Source: Myxococcales bacterium | Lineage (GTDB): Bacteria; Myxococcota_A; Polyangia; Fen-1088 | NCBI GenBank assembly: GCA_003158455.1 | Contig: PMJO01000145.1 | Location: forward strand, 319-53,625 | Length of the DNA: 53,307 nucleotides | Reading direction: 5' to 3' | Shown: positions 40,625-49,448 of the stretch, in pieces | How the letters are laid out: every line of letters begins with the position of its first letter | How positions within the stretch are numbered: position 1 is the stretch's first letter | Notes under the pieces: generated by a model | The model's database searches: none | The model's input: only the letters and a program-made list of their open reading frames with translations | Told to the model about the DNA's origin: nothing | Translations under genes and position numbers: made by a program

Positions 40625-42583
40625 CTACTGGATTACGCAGGTGAATGTGTCTTGCAGACCTTTGGCATCACTGCCGTTCCAGATCTCGAAGCCGGCGAAC
40701 ACATCCGTCAGGTACCAACTACTGGAGAAGGCCTGAGTTATGCCGCCGCCAGCGCTCATATCGGCACTGCCATTCGTCACCGCGTCGTCGAAGAACGCCT
40801 TTAGATCGGCGGAGAAGTTGTTATTGGTGCTATTGGCAACGTACGAGATGACCGGACGTCCAGCGCCATCGGTGCCCGTGGCCGTGCCAGCGCGGGGGCC
40901 ACGCCAGACAGTATAAGACTGGCCGCCTATGGTCGCGGAGCGGGTGTTGCCGCTACTGCCGATAGGTTGGGAGCTCCCTGGCTTGAAGACCCAGATCATG
41001 ATGAAACCGGAAACGGCGTCGTTGTAGCCACCCTCGGTGGGCTTGGACTTGGCGAACCAGATGTCGTAAGCCGCATTGTAGTTTCCACCATTGCCACCGG
41101 ACCACTTGAACGTAGATTTGGCGCTCTTGATGGCGCTGATCTGTATCGGCAAGCCGCTGTCACTCCACGTGCTAGTCGTTCCGCCAGTGATCTGGCCGTT
41201 GCCTCCGATGTAAATCGACGGGAAGGACACCACGTTGGAACCGCCACCGCTGCCGCTGGTGACCACATCCGTGAAGGTGTTGCCCGTGTAGCTGAGGGAC
41301 TGATAGGAGCCGCTCTCATTGCCCCAGTTGTTGTTGTTGATGATGTACTTCTTGCAGTCCGTTCCGGTCACCGCCGCACGCTGGGTCGACGCGGCCGTAG
41401 CCGCGGTCGCATCAGACAGAAGCGAGGTGGTGCCGACCGAGCCGGTAGTTGTGCCGCATGCGACTGCTCCACCGGGAGCGTCCGACTTGCTGGTACCCGG
41501 TGCGAAGCCGCTAATTGTGAAATCGAACGGCGCCTTCGCTGTAGTTGTGCCAGGCACGAGGAAGACGACGGCGTCGATGGGTTGGCCAGCGTAGGCCGTG
41601 CCGGGGCTATTCGACGTCCCTACGTTCCAGCACGAGGGGTAGAAATCCGAGAACTTGACGAAGCTCGGACCCGACGCATCTGAGATGGTCGCGCACCATC
41701 GATCGGTCGCGTCCGTGGCGCCCTTGACGCCTTGAATTTGGATGCGGAACGAGGTGACTGGTGCTATCTTGGCGCTCCAACTGACCGCGATACCGGTTGC
41801 CGAGCCCGGAACGGTCGCGACGGGTGGACCGTCGGCAGTTGCGGCAGCCTTGTTATACTTGCACTGCGTTGCGCTTCCGGTCACTGATTCGTTCAAATTG
41901 AACCCGATCATCGCGACCGCATTGTAGTCGTTGAACACAGTGCCAGAAACTTCGTAAGGGCCACCTTCGGGGGGCGTGCCACTGATGAAGTCCTGTGGCG
42001 TAATCGAAGTGGTCGAGTTCGACACGGTGCTGTCGACGCCGGTCCACACGCAGCCGTGCCAATCAACCGACGAGACCTTCCAGTCCGCGGTTTTCCACCA
42101 GCCGGGAGGGTTGCCAGTGCTGGTGGTGCTTCCCCCGGTTGATCCTGTGCTGCCGCCAGAGGGGCTGGAGCTACCGCCGGAGGAGGTGGCGGTGCCGCCG
42201 GAGGGGTTGTTGTTCCCGCCAGAGGAGGTGGTGGTGCCGCCGGAGGGATTGTTGTTCCCGCCGGAGGAGGTGGTGGCGCCGCCGGAGGGGTTGTTGTTCC
42301 CGCCCGACGGGTTGTTGTTCCCGCCCGACGGGTTGTTGTTCCCGCCAGAGCGGTTGCTGTTGCCGCCGGAGGCGTTGTTGTTCCCGCCAGAGGCGCTGGT
42401 GGAGCCGCCGCTGGACTGACTGCCGCCGCTCTGGCCAGAGTTGCCTCCGTTACCGGACCCAGTGCTGCCACCGGAGCTGCCTCCGCCCTTGGCGGGTACG
42501 CACCCAACCGCGAGCCCTACTGCCAAGGCTGGCATGAGGAGCAGACGAAGAGAATTGTTGTCATGTGCCAAACGAGAAGCCAT
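40625..42583 (-). CDS. Lipoprotein with repeat linker and a GH12-like domain lacking the nucleophile
   Basis: 652 residues; AAGGAGGT lies eight bases before ATG 42583, the best ribosome site in the window. A lipoprotein signal (VGLAVGC) is followed by a Gly/Ser/Asn linker with NNNPSGG repeats (about 30-155). Residues about 160-400 look like a beta-sandwich, perhaps carbohydrate-binding. Residues about 415-652 follow the GH12 endoglucanase pattern: NNNWG, YNAAYDIWF, QPIG, YTVWRG, DLKAFFDDAV, WYLTDVFAGFEIW. The acid/base Glu is kept (Glu633), but the nucleophile position in the family's E-[IL]-M-I-W motif is Phe527 (GFIMIW). It should bind but not hydrolyse beta-glucan by the usual retaining route. 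It likely sits on the outer surface. Confidence 0.8.
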   Translation of the reverse strand: MASRLAHDNNSLRLLLMPALAVGLAVGCVPAKGGGSSGGSTGSGNGGNSGQSGGSQSSGGSTSASGGNNNASGGNSNRSGGNNNPSGGNNNPSGGNNNPSGGATTSSGGNNNPSGGTTTSSGGNNNPSGGTATSSGGSSSPSGGSTGSTGGSTTSTGNPPGWWKTADWKVSSVDWHGCVWTGVDSTVSNSTTSITPQDFISGTPPEGGPYEVSGTVFNDYNAVAMIGFNLNESVTGSATQCKYNKAAATADGPPVATVPGSATGIAVSWSAKIAPVTSFRIQIQGVKGATDATDRWCATISDASGPSFVKFSDFYPSCWNVGTSNSPGTAYAGQPIDAVVFLVPGTTTAKAPFDFTISGFAPGTSKSDAPGGAVACGTTTGSVGTTSLLSDATAATAASTQRAAVTGTDCKKYIINNNNWGNESGSYQSLSYTGNTFTDVVTSGSGGGSNVVSFPSIYIGGNGQITGGTTSTWSDSGLPIQISAIKSAKSTFKWSGGNGGNYNAAYDIWFAKSKPTEGGYNDAVSGFIMIWVFKPGSSQPIGSSGNTRSATIGGQSYTVWRGPRAGTATGTDGAGRPVISYVANSTNNNFSADLKAFFDDAVTNGSADMSAGGGITQAFSSSWYLTDVFAGFEIWNGSDAKGLQDTFTCVIQ

Positions 42584-42788
42584 TTGAGGACCTCCTTGAG
42601 TCAGATCGAGAACGGTCTTACCCGCAGGATCGGGAAACCCCAGCCCGCAGAACTCTAGCGAATCGGTACCTCACGTGGCCAAAGTTTGCGCAGAAAAGCA
42701 GTGACAGCACTACGCAGCATTCGCGAGCCGTTTGGCCGCGGCTGCAGAGGTGTGACATTGTTCCTCATTGACCTACATGCATTTATGA

Positions 42789-43115
42789 TCAGAACCCCAC
42801 CCTTGCCAGTGCTCCGGTCATCCCGCCCACCATGGGCGTCACGCTCACGCTTCGACCCTCGAAAATGAAAAGCAGGACGGTGGTCACAGCGGCAGCGGCG
42901 GCTAGTCCCCCTAGGACTTCGGCTGTGACCATGCGCTCATTGATCGAGTTGGCGTCGCTTGTCTGGTAACAGTCATGGGCTGTGCCGCATGGATATGATT
43001 CTGAGCTGTTGATCTTGGCGTACATGGACAGGTCAGCAACAACGGCTCCCGCGGCCAGCAGCACCGTCGAGCCGGCCGCTATCCATGCCCATTTCCTGCC
43101 AGACCTGACTTGCCC
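42789..43115 (-). pseudogene. 3' remnant of a membrane-anchored (PEGA-type) protein gene
   Basis: The readable part is SGRKWAWIAAGSTVLLAAGAV (membrane helix), a Cys-containing loop (YPCGTAHDCYQTSD), a second helix, and the ending SVSVTPMVGGMTGALARVGF, which is typical of the C-terminus of long myxobacterial PEGA or TPR membrane proteins. No usable start codon precedes it except an ATG at 43283 inside the antitoxin gene on the other strand, and the translation between is Pro/Arg-rich noise. The 5' part seems to have been lost where the Phd/VapC pair begins. Confidence 0.5.
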
Positions 43116-43139
43116 AATTGTGCTACCTGTAGCACAATT
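43116..43139. promoter_or_regulatory. Perfect palindromic operator of the Phd/VapC pair
   Basis: Eleven-base arms AATTGTGCTAC (43116-43126) and GTAGCACAATT (43129-43139) with a CT centre, all matching. It ends eight bases before the antitoxin ATG and overlaps its AAGGGG ribosome site edge, as expected for an autorepressor operator. Confidence 0.75.
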
Positions 43140-43147
43140 AAGGGGCC

Positions 43148-43384
43148 ATGAAGACTGCGGGCATTCGCGAGGCCCGTCAGGGGCTGTCCTCCCTGGTGGC
43201 GGAGGTGCGCAAGGGCCGGGAGATTCTGCTGACCGAGCACGGCCGGCCGGTGGCTCGGCTGGTGCCCTTGCGCGACGAAGCACCTAGCGCCTTTCGCAGC
43301 CACCGGCGTTTCCGGGCGGCCATCGGGGCGGCAGGCGCGCCCTTGTCGATCGCGATAGCGGAAGACCGTGCGGATCGAAGCTAG
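43148..43384 (+). CDS. Phd/YefM-family antitoxin
   Basis: 78 residues from ATG 43148 with AAGGGG upstream. The entry KTAGIREARQGLSSLVAEVRKG and the following EILLTEHGRPVARLVPL are the standard Phd/YefM (type II antitoxin) fold; the C-terminal 30 residues would neutralise the toxin. It overlaps the PIN-domain toxin gene by 17 bases. The palindrome just upstream is the likely binding site for autoregulation. Phd-type antitoxins often pair with VapC-like PIN toxins in this way. Confidence 0.88.
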   Translation: MKTAGIREARQGLSSLVAEVRKGREILLTEHGRPVARLVPLRDEAPSAFRSHRRFRAAIGAAGAPLSIAIAEDRADRS

Positions 43385-43835
43385 CCCGCTGTACCTCGAC
43401 ACCAGCGCGCTGGCCAAGATCTACGTCCACGAGCCAGACAGCGACGCGCTCGACGCGGCCTTGTCCGGTCGGCGCGACCTGCTGGTTTCGGAGCTAGCGC
43501 TGACCGAACTGACCTCGGCGCTTGTCCGCTGCGTGCGCGAAGGGCAGGTCGCCGCCGCCGCTGGTCGGCGCATCTACCGTCAACTTCTCCACGACGTGCG
43601 CGCGGGCCAGTACCGCCTGCTCGATTTGACCTCAGCCACCCACCGCGAGGCGGAACGCCTGCTCCTGACACTTGGCCGTCAGGCGCCCCTGCGCGCGGCG
43701 GACAGCTTGCACTTGGCCGCAGCCGCACTTTCTGACGCTCGCGCCCTGGTCACGTATGACCGCCATCTGCGTTCCGCCGCATTGGCCCTGGGGGCGTTCG
43801 AGGTCGTTCCGGATTCGTTGGTCCCCAACTCGTAG
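43368..43835 (+). CDS. vapC: VapC-type PIN-domain toxin
   Basis: 155 residues from GTG 43368. PIN-domain acids are in place: Asp11 (YLDTSALAK), Glu46 (ALTELTS), Asp112 (ADSLHLA) and Asp131 (TYDRHL), forming the metal site of a ribonuclease. VapC toxins cut tRNA or rRNA when freed from the antitoxin. It is co-transcribed with the Phd-like antitoxin. The next gene starts nine bases after the stop on the same strand with a TTG, which may be read through. Confidence 0.88.
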   Translation: MRIEASPLYLDTSALAKIYVHEPDSDALDAALSGRRDLLVSELALTELTSALVRCVREGQVAAAAGRRIYRQLLHDVRAGQYRLLDLTSATHREAERLLLTLGRQAPLRAADSLHLAAAALSDARALVTYDRHLRSAALALGAFEVVPDSLVPNS

Positions 43836-43843
43836 ATCCCACT

Positions 43844-45619
43844 TTGCCGACGCGAGGCCACTCAGAAGACGGACCGTCCCCGATTCGCTGGGCTGCGCTG
43901 GCCGTGGCGTTGCTGGTGGTCTTGCTGTATCTCCCGGCGCTGGGCAACGGCTTCGTCAACTGGGACGACGACCTCTACGTCTACAACAATCCGCAGGTTA
44001 GGAGCATCGCCCCTTCGTCGTTGTTGCGGGCGTTCACCCACATCCACGCGGCCAGCGGCAACTGGCACCCGTTGACCATGATTTCGCATGCCGCGGACTA
44101 CGCTATCTGGGGCCTGCGTCCATTGGGGCATCACCTAACCAGCATCCTGCTCCACGGATTCAATGCGGCTCTGGTCGTGCTCTTGGCGCTGCGCTTGCTG
44201 CAAGCCCGCCCGGGAGGACGCGCACTGTCGCGCCGAGCGATGCTCGCGGCGGGATTGATGGCAGGCCTGCTGTTCGGCCTGCATCCGCTGCACGTCGAGT
44301 CCGTGGCCTGGGTATCGGAGCGCAAGGATCTGCTGGCGGCGCTCTTCTACCTCTTGGGCGTGCTCAGCTACCTGCGCTACGCGGGACACGCCGCAACCGC
44401 GATCACGCCGTGGACGGACCGGCGCTATCTGATCACGCTTCTGTGCTTCTTCCTGGCGCTGCTGAGCAAACCCATGGCGCTCAGCTTTCCCTTTGTCCTG
44501 CTGATAATCGACTGGTACCCCTTAGATCGGTTGCAGCACACCCAGGTGCGCCGCCTGCTGCGGGAAAAGATCCCCTTCTTCCTGCTGGATCTGGGCTTCG
44601 CGGTGATCACCGTGCTGGGGCAAAGGGCAAGCGGTGCCTTCCGCCCGCTGGCTGAGGTGACCCTGGGCCCGCGGGTTCTGGTGGCGATCAAGGCGGCGAC
44701 GATCTACCTCGCCAAGACGGCGCTGCCCACTGGCTTGCTGCCTTTCTATTCGTATCCGGCGCATGTGTCGCTGCTGTCGTGGGAGTTTGGCGTTCCGGTG
44801 GTGATGATGATGGCGGCGGCGGTGGGATGCCTGGCGGCAGTGAAGAAACACCGAGGGTTCACGGCCGCGCTGGCGTCGTACCTGGTGGTGCTGCTGCCGG
44901 TGCTGGGCATCGTTCAGATTGGGCCGCAGGCGATGGCCGACCGCTACACCTACCTGCCCAGCGTGTCGCTTGTCGCCCTGGTCGGCGCGGGCTTCGGCGC
45001 CTTGTGGGACAGGCCCGCTGTCGCGTCTGCCAAATGGAAGAAGGCCGCTCTCGTCAGCGCGGGTCTGCTCTTGCTCGGTTTCTTGTCTTGGCAGTCGGTG
45101 CGACAGCTCGACGTTTGGCGAAACAGCGAAACCCTTTGGAGCCGGGTTCTGCAGTACGAGCCCTGGAATACCGAGGCCCGTAACAATCGCGCGTCCTACT
45201 ACTACGACCGGGGTGAATACGGCAAAGCCCTGGAAGACTACAATGCGGCCCTTGGCGTGCAGCCTTCGCTGGGTCGCGCGCACACCAGCAAGCGCAGGTC
45301 CGCCTACTTCAATGACCGCGCCATCACCTATGTGCGACTGGGGAAGTATGCCGAGGCCCTCGCTGATGAAGACCAGGCGATAGGGCTAAGACCCACCGAA
45401 GCGAGCTACTACTTCAACCGAGGGAACATCCACTTTCTGACCGGCCGCTATCTGGAAGCACGGGACGACTTCGATCGCGCCATCGCAGCCTCGCCGGTGG
45501 CTAGTCCAGCCTACCTTCAGAAACGCGGGCTGGTCTATCGGCGCCTCAGCATGGAGGACAAAGCGCTGGACGACCTGAATCATGCACAGATGCTGCGAAC
45601 CACGCCGCCCGAGCCGTGA
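43844..45619 (+). CDS. TMTC-like membrane glycosyltransferase with TPR repeats
   Basis: 591 residues; the only early start is TTG 43844, without a clear ribosome site. The first loop has NWDDDLYVYNNP, the acidic pair typical of GT-C O-mannosyltransferases, then HPLTMISHAADYAIWGL and HPLHVESVAWVSERKDLLA, both hallmarks of TMTC-type proteins. About ten membrane helices run to residue 425. Residues about 445-585 are TPR repeats (YYDRGEYGKALEDYNAAL, YNRG-like units). Family members are thought to transfer mannose or other sugars from lipid carriers to proteins. It is convergent with the next gene. Confidence 0.83.
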   Translation: MPTRGHSEDGPSPIRWAALAVALLVVLLYLPALGNGFVNWDDDLYVYNNPQVRSIAPSSLLRAFTHIHAASGNWHPLTMISHAADYAIWGLRPLGHHLTSILLHGFNAALVVLLALRLLQARPGGRALSRRAMLAAGLMAGLLFGLHPLHVESVAWVSERKDLLAALFYLLGVLSYLRYAGHAATAITPWTDRRYLITLLCFFLALLSKPMALSFPFVLLIIDWYPLDRLQHTQVRRLLREKIPFFLLDLGFAVITVLGQRASGAFRPLAEVTLGPRVLVAIKAATIYLAKTALPTGLLPFYSYPAHVSLLSWEFGVPVVMMMAAAVGCLAAVKKHRGFTAALASYLVVLLPVLGIVQIGPQAMADRYTYLPSVSLVALVGAGFGALWDRPAVASAKWKKAALVSAGLLLLGFLSWQSVRQLDVWRNSETLWSRVLQYEPWNTEARNNRASYYYDRGEYGKALEDYNAALGVQPSLGRAHTSKRRSAYFNDRAITYVRLGKYAEALADEDQAIGLRPTEASYYFNRGNIHFLTGRYLEARDDFDRAIAASPVASPAYLQKRGLVYRRLSMEDKALDDLNHAQMLRTTPPEP

Positions 45620-45643
45620 CCCGCACCCGAGGTTCGGCTCTCG

Positions 45644-46141
45644 CTAACGCGGTTCGGGGCCGCCCGGTTCGCGCAACTGTTCGAGCACGCTTTCTTCCAG
45701 CAAATCCTCCATGGTCTGACCACCGTAGCGGGCGGCGATACGATCGTCGTACTCGTCAGCCACGAAGGCGAAGTCGCGGATGGTTTCCAAGAACTCCTCG
45801 CGCGAGGCCAGCTCGCGATCGACCAGGGTGTAGCAAAGGATCACGGCATCACCGGCCGGCACGTAGGCGAAGGATCCGAAACGCAAGACCGCGTTCAACT
45901 CCAAAAGTTCGAGAGCCAGCGGCGCCTCCATGTTCACGCCTTTGACCAACTGAGCTGCCAGGCGAATAACCGCGTGGTCTTTCCATGGATGCACGCGAAT
46001 CATCACGCGCGCTGACCCCTGTTTGATGACGAAGAAGCCCTCCTCTACCTTGCGGTAGGCAGGGTTGTCTCCCAGCATCTTCTCGATCTTCTGGCTGGAT
46101 TCCTGCACGGCTGCTTTGGCGCGCGCTTTTCGTTCGGGCAT
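45644..46141 (-). CDS. YbjN-like protein (CesT/YbjN chaperone fold)
   Basis: 165 residues from ATG 46141; longer frames overlap the regulator gene. A basic first helix (ERKARAKAAVQES) is followed by a single alpha/beta domain with ALELLELNAVLRFGSFAYVPAGDAVILCYTLV and a helix REEFLETIRDFAFVADEYDDRI, which matches the YbjN/CesT-type fold used for peptide binding and stress-related roles. It is the last gene of the leftward operon with the sigma-54 regulator (58-base gap). Its role is not known. Confidence 0.7.
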   Translation of the reverse strand: MPERKARAKAAVQESSQKIEKMLGDNPAYRKVEEGFFVIKQGSARVMIRVHPWKDHAVIRLAAQLVKGVNMEAPLALELLELNAVLRFGSFAYVPAGDAVILCYTLVDRELASREEFLETIRDFAFVADEYDDRIAARYGGQTMEDLLEESVLEQLREPGGPEPR

Positions 46142-46199
46142 ATATGATCGGTAGCACGAAGACCGGCCGTTGCGAAGCCCCCATATGCCGGCGCGTCGT

Positions 46200-47636
46200 T
46201 CAGCTCGGTTCCGGTTCACGCCGGTCGTCGCGCGAGATGCCGAGCGCCCGCATCTTCTTGTGCAGGTTGGTGCGCTCGATGTCGAGGACCTGGGCGGTAC
46301 GCGAGATGTTCCAGCCGTTCTCTTCCAGCTTGGACAGGATGTACTGCCGCTCGACCAGATCGCGCAGGTCGCGCAGGGGCAGGGTGCGGGTTTCGGGCGG
46401 CAGATCCAGAGCGGCCACCGCGCGCTCGGGCCGGTTCTTGCGCGACACCTCGGCTACGATCTCCTCGGGCAGGTCGCCCACGCCGATGCCATCCTCGGAC
46501 AGGATGACCAGGCGCTCGATCACGTTGCGCAGCTCGCGCACGTTCCCGGGCCACTCGAAGCCGGAGAGCACGGCCAATGCCTCGGGCGTAATCGGTTTTT
46601 CTTTCAGGCCGTTTTCCCGCGCGCATTGCTCGACGAATGAGCGGCAGAGCAGGGGGATGTCCTCCCTGCGTTCGCGCAACGGAGGCGCCTTGAGCGGCAC
46701 CACCGCCAGGCGAAAGTAGAGATCCTCACGGAAACGCCCCGCCGCCACCGCCGCGGTCAGATCTTGGTTCGTGGCGGCCAGCACGCGAACATCGACCTTT
46801 AGTGTCTGTTCGCCGCCCACCCGCGACAGTTCCCCTGACTGTAGTACACGCAGCACCTTGGCTTGCGCGGGCAGGCTCATGTCGCCGATCTCGTCGAGAA
46901 AAATCGTGCCTCCATCGGCAATTTCGAACAGACCCTTCTTGCGGGCCGCCGCACCGGTGAAGGCCCCGCGCTCGTGCCCGAAAAGCTCAGATTCGATCAG
47001 GTCAGGCGGGATGGCCGCGCAGTTCACCTTGACGAAGGGCCGATCGCAAAGCGCACTCTCGCGGTGGATGGCGCGCGCAATCAGCTCCTTGCCAGTGCCT
47101 GATTCGCCGGTGATGAGCACCCGAGTGCGGGTCGGCGCCACCTTGGCGATTTGCGAAAACAGCGCGTTCATGGCCGGGCTTCGGCCCACCATCTCCCAGC
47201 GGCCCTCGGTGAGCGCGCGCAGGCCCGCCACCTCGCCCGCCATGGCCCGGCGTTCGAGCGCGTTGCGCAGGGTGACTATCAGGCGCTCGCGGTCGATCGG
47301 TTTTTCGAGAAAATCGTACGCGCCTGCCTTGGTGGCGCGCACGGCATCGGCCAGGGTTCCGTGGCCCGAGATCATAATGACGCCGGGGTCGGGGGAAGCA
47401 GCCCGGCTGGCTTGCTCGCCCTTGGCCTTCTTCAGTGACTCCAGCATGTCCAGGCCCGAGATGCCGGGCAATTGCACGTCAAGCAGGATCAGGTCCGGGG
47501 CGATGTCAGGCAGGCGGGCCAGCGCCTCTTCGCCGCTGCCTACTTCTTCGACCAAATAGCCCTCGCCTTCCAGCACCATGCGCACGGTTCGGCGGATATT
47601 CTTCTCGTCGTCGACGATCAGGATGGTCGGGTTCAT
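46200..47636 (-). CDS. NtrC-family sigma-54-dependent response regulator
   Basis: 478 residues. Receiver domain 1-120 with Asp53 as phosphorylation site (LILLDVQLPG) and Lys112 (EKPID). The AAA+ domain has the Walker A GESGTGKE (177-184), GAFTGA (224-229) for sigma-54 contact, FLDEIGDMS and the arginine finger region RFREDLYFRL. A Fis-type helix-turn-helix ends it (NGWNISRTAQVLDIERTNLHKKMRALG). No sensor kinase gene is adjacent. Its targets should carry -24/-12 promoters; none is clear in this window. It lies 21 bases after the deacetylase gene in the same operon. Confidence 0.93.
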   Translation of the reverse strand: MNPTILIVDDEKNIRRTVRMVLEGEGYLVEEVGSGEEALARLPDIAPDLILLDVQLPGISGLDMLESLKKAKGEQASRAASPDPGVIMISGHGTLADAVRATKAGAYDFLEKPIDRERLIVTLRNALERRAMAGEVAGLRALTEGRWEMVGRSPAMNALFSQIAKVAPTRTRVLITGESGTGKELIARAIHRESALCDRPFVKVNCAAIPPDLIESELFGHERGAFTGAAARKKGLFEIADGGTIFLDEIGDMSLPAQAKVLRVLQSGELSRVGGEQTLKVDVRVLAATNQDLTAAVAAGRFREDLYFRLAVVPLKAPPLRERREDIPLLCRSFVEQCARENGLKEKPITPEALAVLSGFEWPGNVRELRNVIERLVILSEDGIGVGDLPEEIVAEVSRKNRPERAVAALDLPPETRTLPLRDLRDLVERQYILSKLEENGWNISRTAQVLDIERTNLHKKMRALGISRDDRREPEPS

Positions 47637-47657
47637 GGGCTGGCCTGGCCCATGAAT

Positions 47658-48566
47658 CTACCGCGGGAGGGGACCCGCTTGAAGGGTAGTGTGCTGCTTG
47701 GGCAGCAGAACGGAGTAGTCTACGATGCGGATGGGCACGCCGCCCTCGCGGGCGACGCGTGCTTTCTCTTGTTCGATCCAATCGAGGATGCGCGGCAGGG
47801 CTTGCACGGCGGCCATGTTCTTGTCGTGCAGGAGCAGAATCACCGGCGCGCTAGCGTGGGCCAGTAGGTTGGTGACATACGCGACAATCGCGTTCTCGCT
47901 GTTGCCCCGCCATTCCCGCGGGTCGGCATTCCAGCCCACCTGGACAAGGTCGCGCTCGGCCAGCGCCCGATCGAGCGAGTGGCAACGGGCACCGTAGGGC
48001 GATCGGAAAAGCAGCGGCCGCACGCCGGTGGCGTAGGTGATGAGTTCGGCCGCGTGATCGACTTCTTCGGCGATGGAATCTGGGTTCCGGCACAGATCCT
48101 TGTGGTTCATGGTGTGGTTGCCCACGTGGTGCCCATGCACCGCCAACTTGCGCAGAAGATCGCGCCTCGCCATATCCTCGGGCCGGTTGCGCACGATGTG
48201 CTGGCCCATGACAAAGAACACCGCGCGCAAGTTACGGCGATCCAGTTCGTCCAGGATGAGCGGCGTGCCCTGCAGGTCCGGACCGTCGTCGAAGGTGAGC
48301 AGCACCACGCGCTCTGCGGGCAGGTTGGCCGTCCCGGCTGGCGCTTCGCCCGGAAGCGGAACCAGATAGCGAGGGAAGGTGGTGGGCGACGTGGACGGAT
48401 GCACCTCCGCGCCGGGGGCGCGCGCGAATTCCTGGCGCACGCCGCTGGTCTCAGAACCAGCCAGGAGATGGCGTGGTGCCTGTTGCTCGGGCGCTACGCC
48501 CCCACCGCTGGCCGACAGGCACAAGGGCGGCATCATCGCCAAGAGAGCAAGGATTCTTCGCAGCAC
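47658..48566 (-). CDS. Secreted polysaccharide deacetylase (CE4)
   Basis: 302 residues with a signal peptide (RILALLAMMPPLCLSASG) and a variable linker to about residue 85. The CE4 domain has TFDDGPD (Asp93-Asp94), metal ligands His151 and His155 (HTMNH), FRSPYGAR and ILLLHD. It should act in the periplasm on acetylated sugars such as peptidoglycan or a capsule. It is distinct from the deacetylase-like gene at 7015. It precedes the sigma-54 regulator by 21 bases, so the two may be co-expressed. Confidence 0.88.
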   Translation of the reverse strand: MLRRILALLAMMPPLCLSASGGGVAPEQQAPRHLLAGSETSGVRQEFARAPGAEVHPSTSPTTFPRYLVPLPGEAPAGTANLPAERVVLLTFDDGPDLQGTPLILDELDRRNLRAVFFVMGQHIVRNRPEDMARRDLLRKLAVHGHHVGNHTMNHKDLCRNPDSIAEEVDHAAELITYATGVRPLLFRSPYGARCHSLDRALAERDLVQVGWNADPREWRGNSENAIVAYVTNLLAHASAPVILLLHDKNMAAVQALPRILDWIEQEKARVAREGGVPIRIVDYSVLLPKQHTTLQAGPLPR

Positions 48567-48833
48567 GATCCGTCAAGATCATATCAAACGACAGATCGCC
48601 CCGCTCCTTTAGCGTGCCCCAACGCGTCAGCGAAGCTGCCTTCGGGAAGCGGCCGACAAGCCGGCCCGATGGCGAAGCCGGCGCGAGCACCGGCGCGGAG
48701 CATACACAAACGGTATCTGAGCGCCAGAACGCGGCGACGGCGCAGCCAGCGGGCTGGATCGCGTTGGCGAAGGCGGGCTTCGCCCGCCGGAGCCAGAGCG
48801 CGGGAGGGTTTGGGAACCCTCCCAGGGTTCCCA
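48567..48833. other. Intergenic region after ssb, with hairpins
   Basis: 267 bases without a supported gene. Near the ssb stop, GGAGGGTT and AACCCTCC form an eight-base stem (about 48800-48830) and GCGGGC-TTC-GCCCGC forms a second (about 48770-48795). Neither has a following T run on the leftward strand, so they are possible but unproven terminators of ssb. Confidence 0.45.
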
Positions 48834-49310
48834 TCAAAATGGAATTTCGTCGTCCCCCGCTGGCGGAGGCCCGCCCCCGTCGCTGGGTTCGTTGGGCGGA
48901 GGCTGTGTCTCCTCGCCCCAACCCGGGCGGCCGCCGCCAGAGCGCCGGCCACCGCCGCCACCGCCATTCTCAGCCCCCGCGCCGCCGCCCAAGAAGACCA
49001 CGCGGTCGGCGACCACCTCGGTGCTGTAACGCTTCTTGCCTTCCTTGTCGTCCCAGGAGCGGGTCTGCAACCGGCCCTCGACATAGACCATGCGGCCCTT
49101 GGAGAGGAATTTCGAACAGTTCTCGGCCTGGTCGCCCCACACGGTCACCCGGTGCCACTCGGTCTTTTCCTGCTTTTGGCCGCTCTTGTCCTTCCACACC
49201 TCGTTGGTCGCGACGCTCAGGTTGCAGACCGCGCGGTTGCTCGGCGTGTACTTGAGCTCGGGGTCAGCCCCTAGATTCCCAACCAGAATGACTTTGTTGA
49301 CGCTGCCCAT
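48834..49310 (-). CDS. ssb: Single-stranded DNA-binding protein
   Basis: 158 residues from ATG 49310 (AAGGAGG upstream); a longer in-frame start at 49358 is unlikely. The OB-fold segments [36 protein letters not shown] and [15 protein letters not shown] are complete. A Gly-rich disordered linker (about 115-150) ends in the acidic tip DDEIPF that recruits repair and replication proteins. It coats single-stranded DNA during replication, recombination and repair. Confidence 0.96.
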   Translation of the reverse strand: MGSVNKVILVGNLGADPELKYTPSNRAVCNLSVATNEVWKDKSGQKQEKTEWHRVTVWGDQAENCSKFLSKGRMVYVEGRLQTRSWDDKEGKKRYSTEVVADRVVFLGGGAGAENGGGGGGRRSGGGRPGWGEETQPPPNEPSDGGGPPPAGDDEIPF

Positions 49311-49448
49311 GTGATTCTTGCCTCCTTGCCTTTGGCGGCCCTGAGTTTCTTCTTTCACTTTCCAAGCGGGGGGTCAATCACCACCTCGCTTGGCGCATGA
49401 GAGTATCGGCAAGCAGGTCTTCCGGTTTCGTGCCGCGGCCGCGATATA

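Noticed and set aside
42160-42410. Short tandem DNA repeats resembling a CRISPR or phase-variable tract
   Set aside because: They encode an in-frame NNNPSGG linker of a lipoprotein. Unit lengths are multiples of three, so slippage would change linker length rather than frame.
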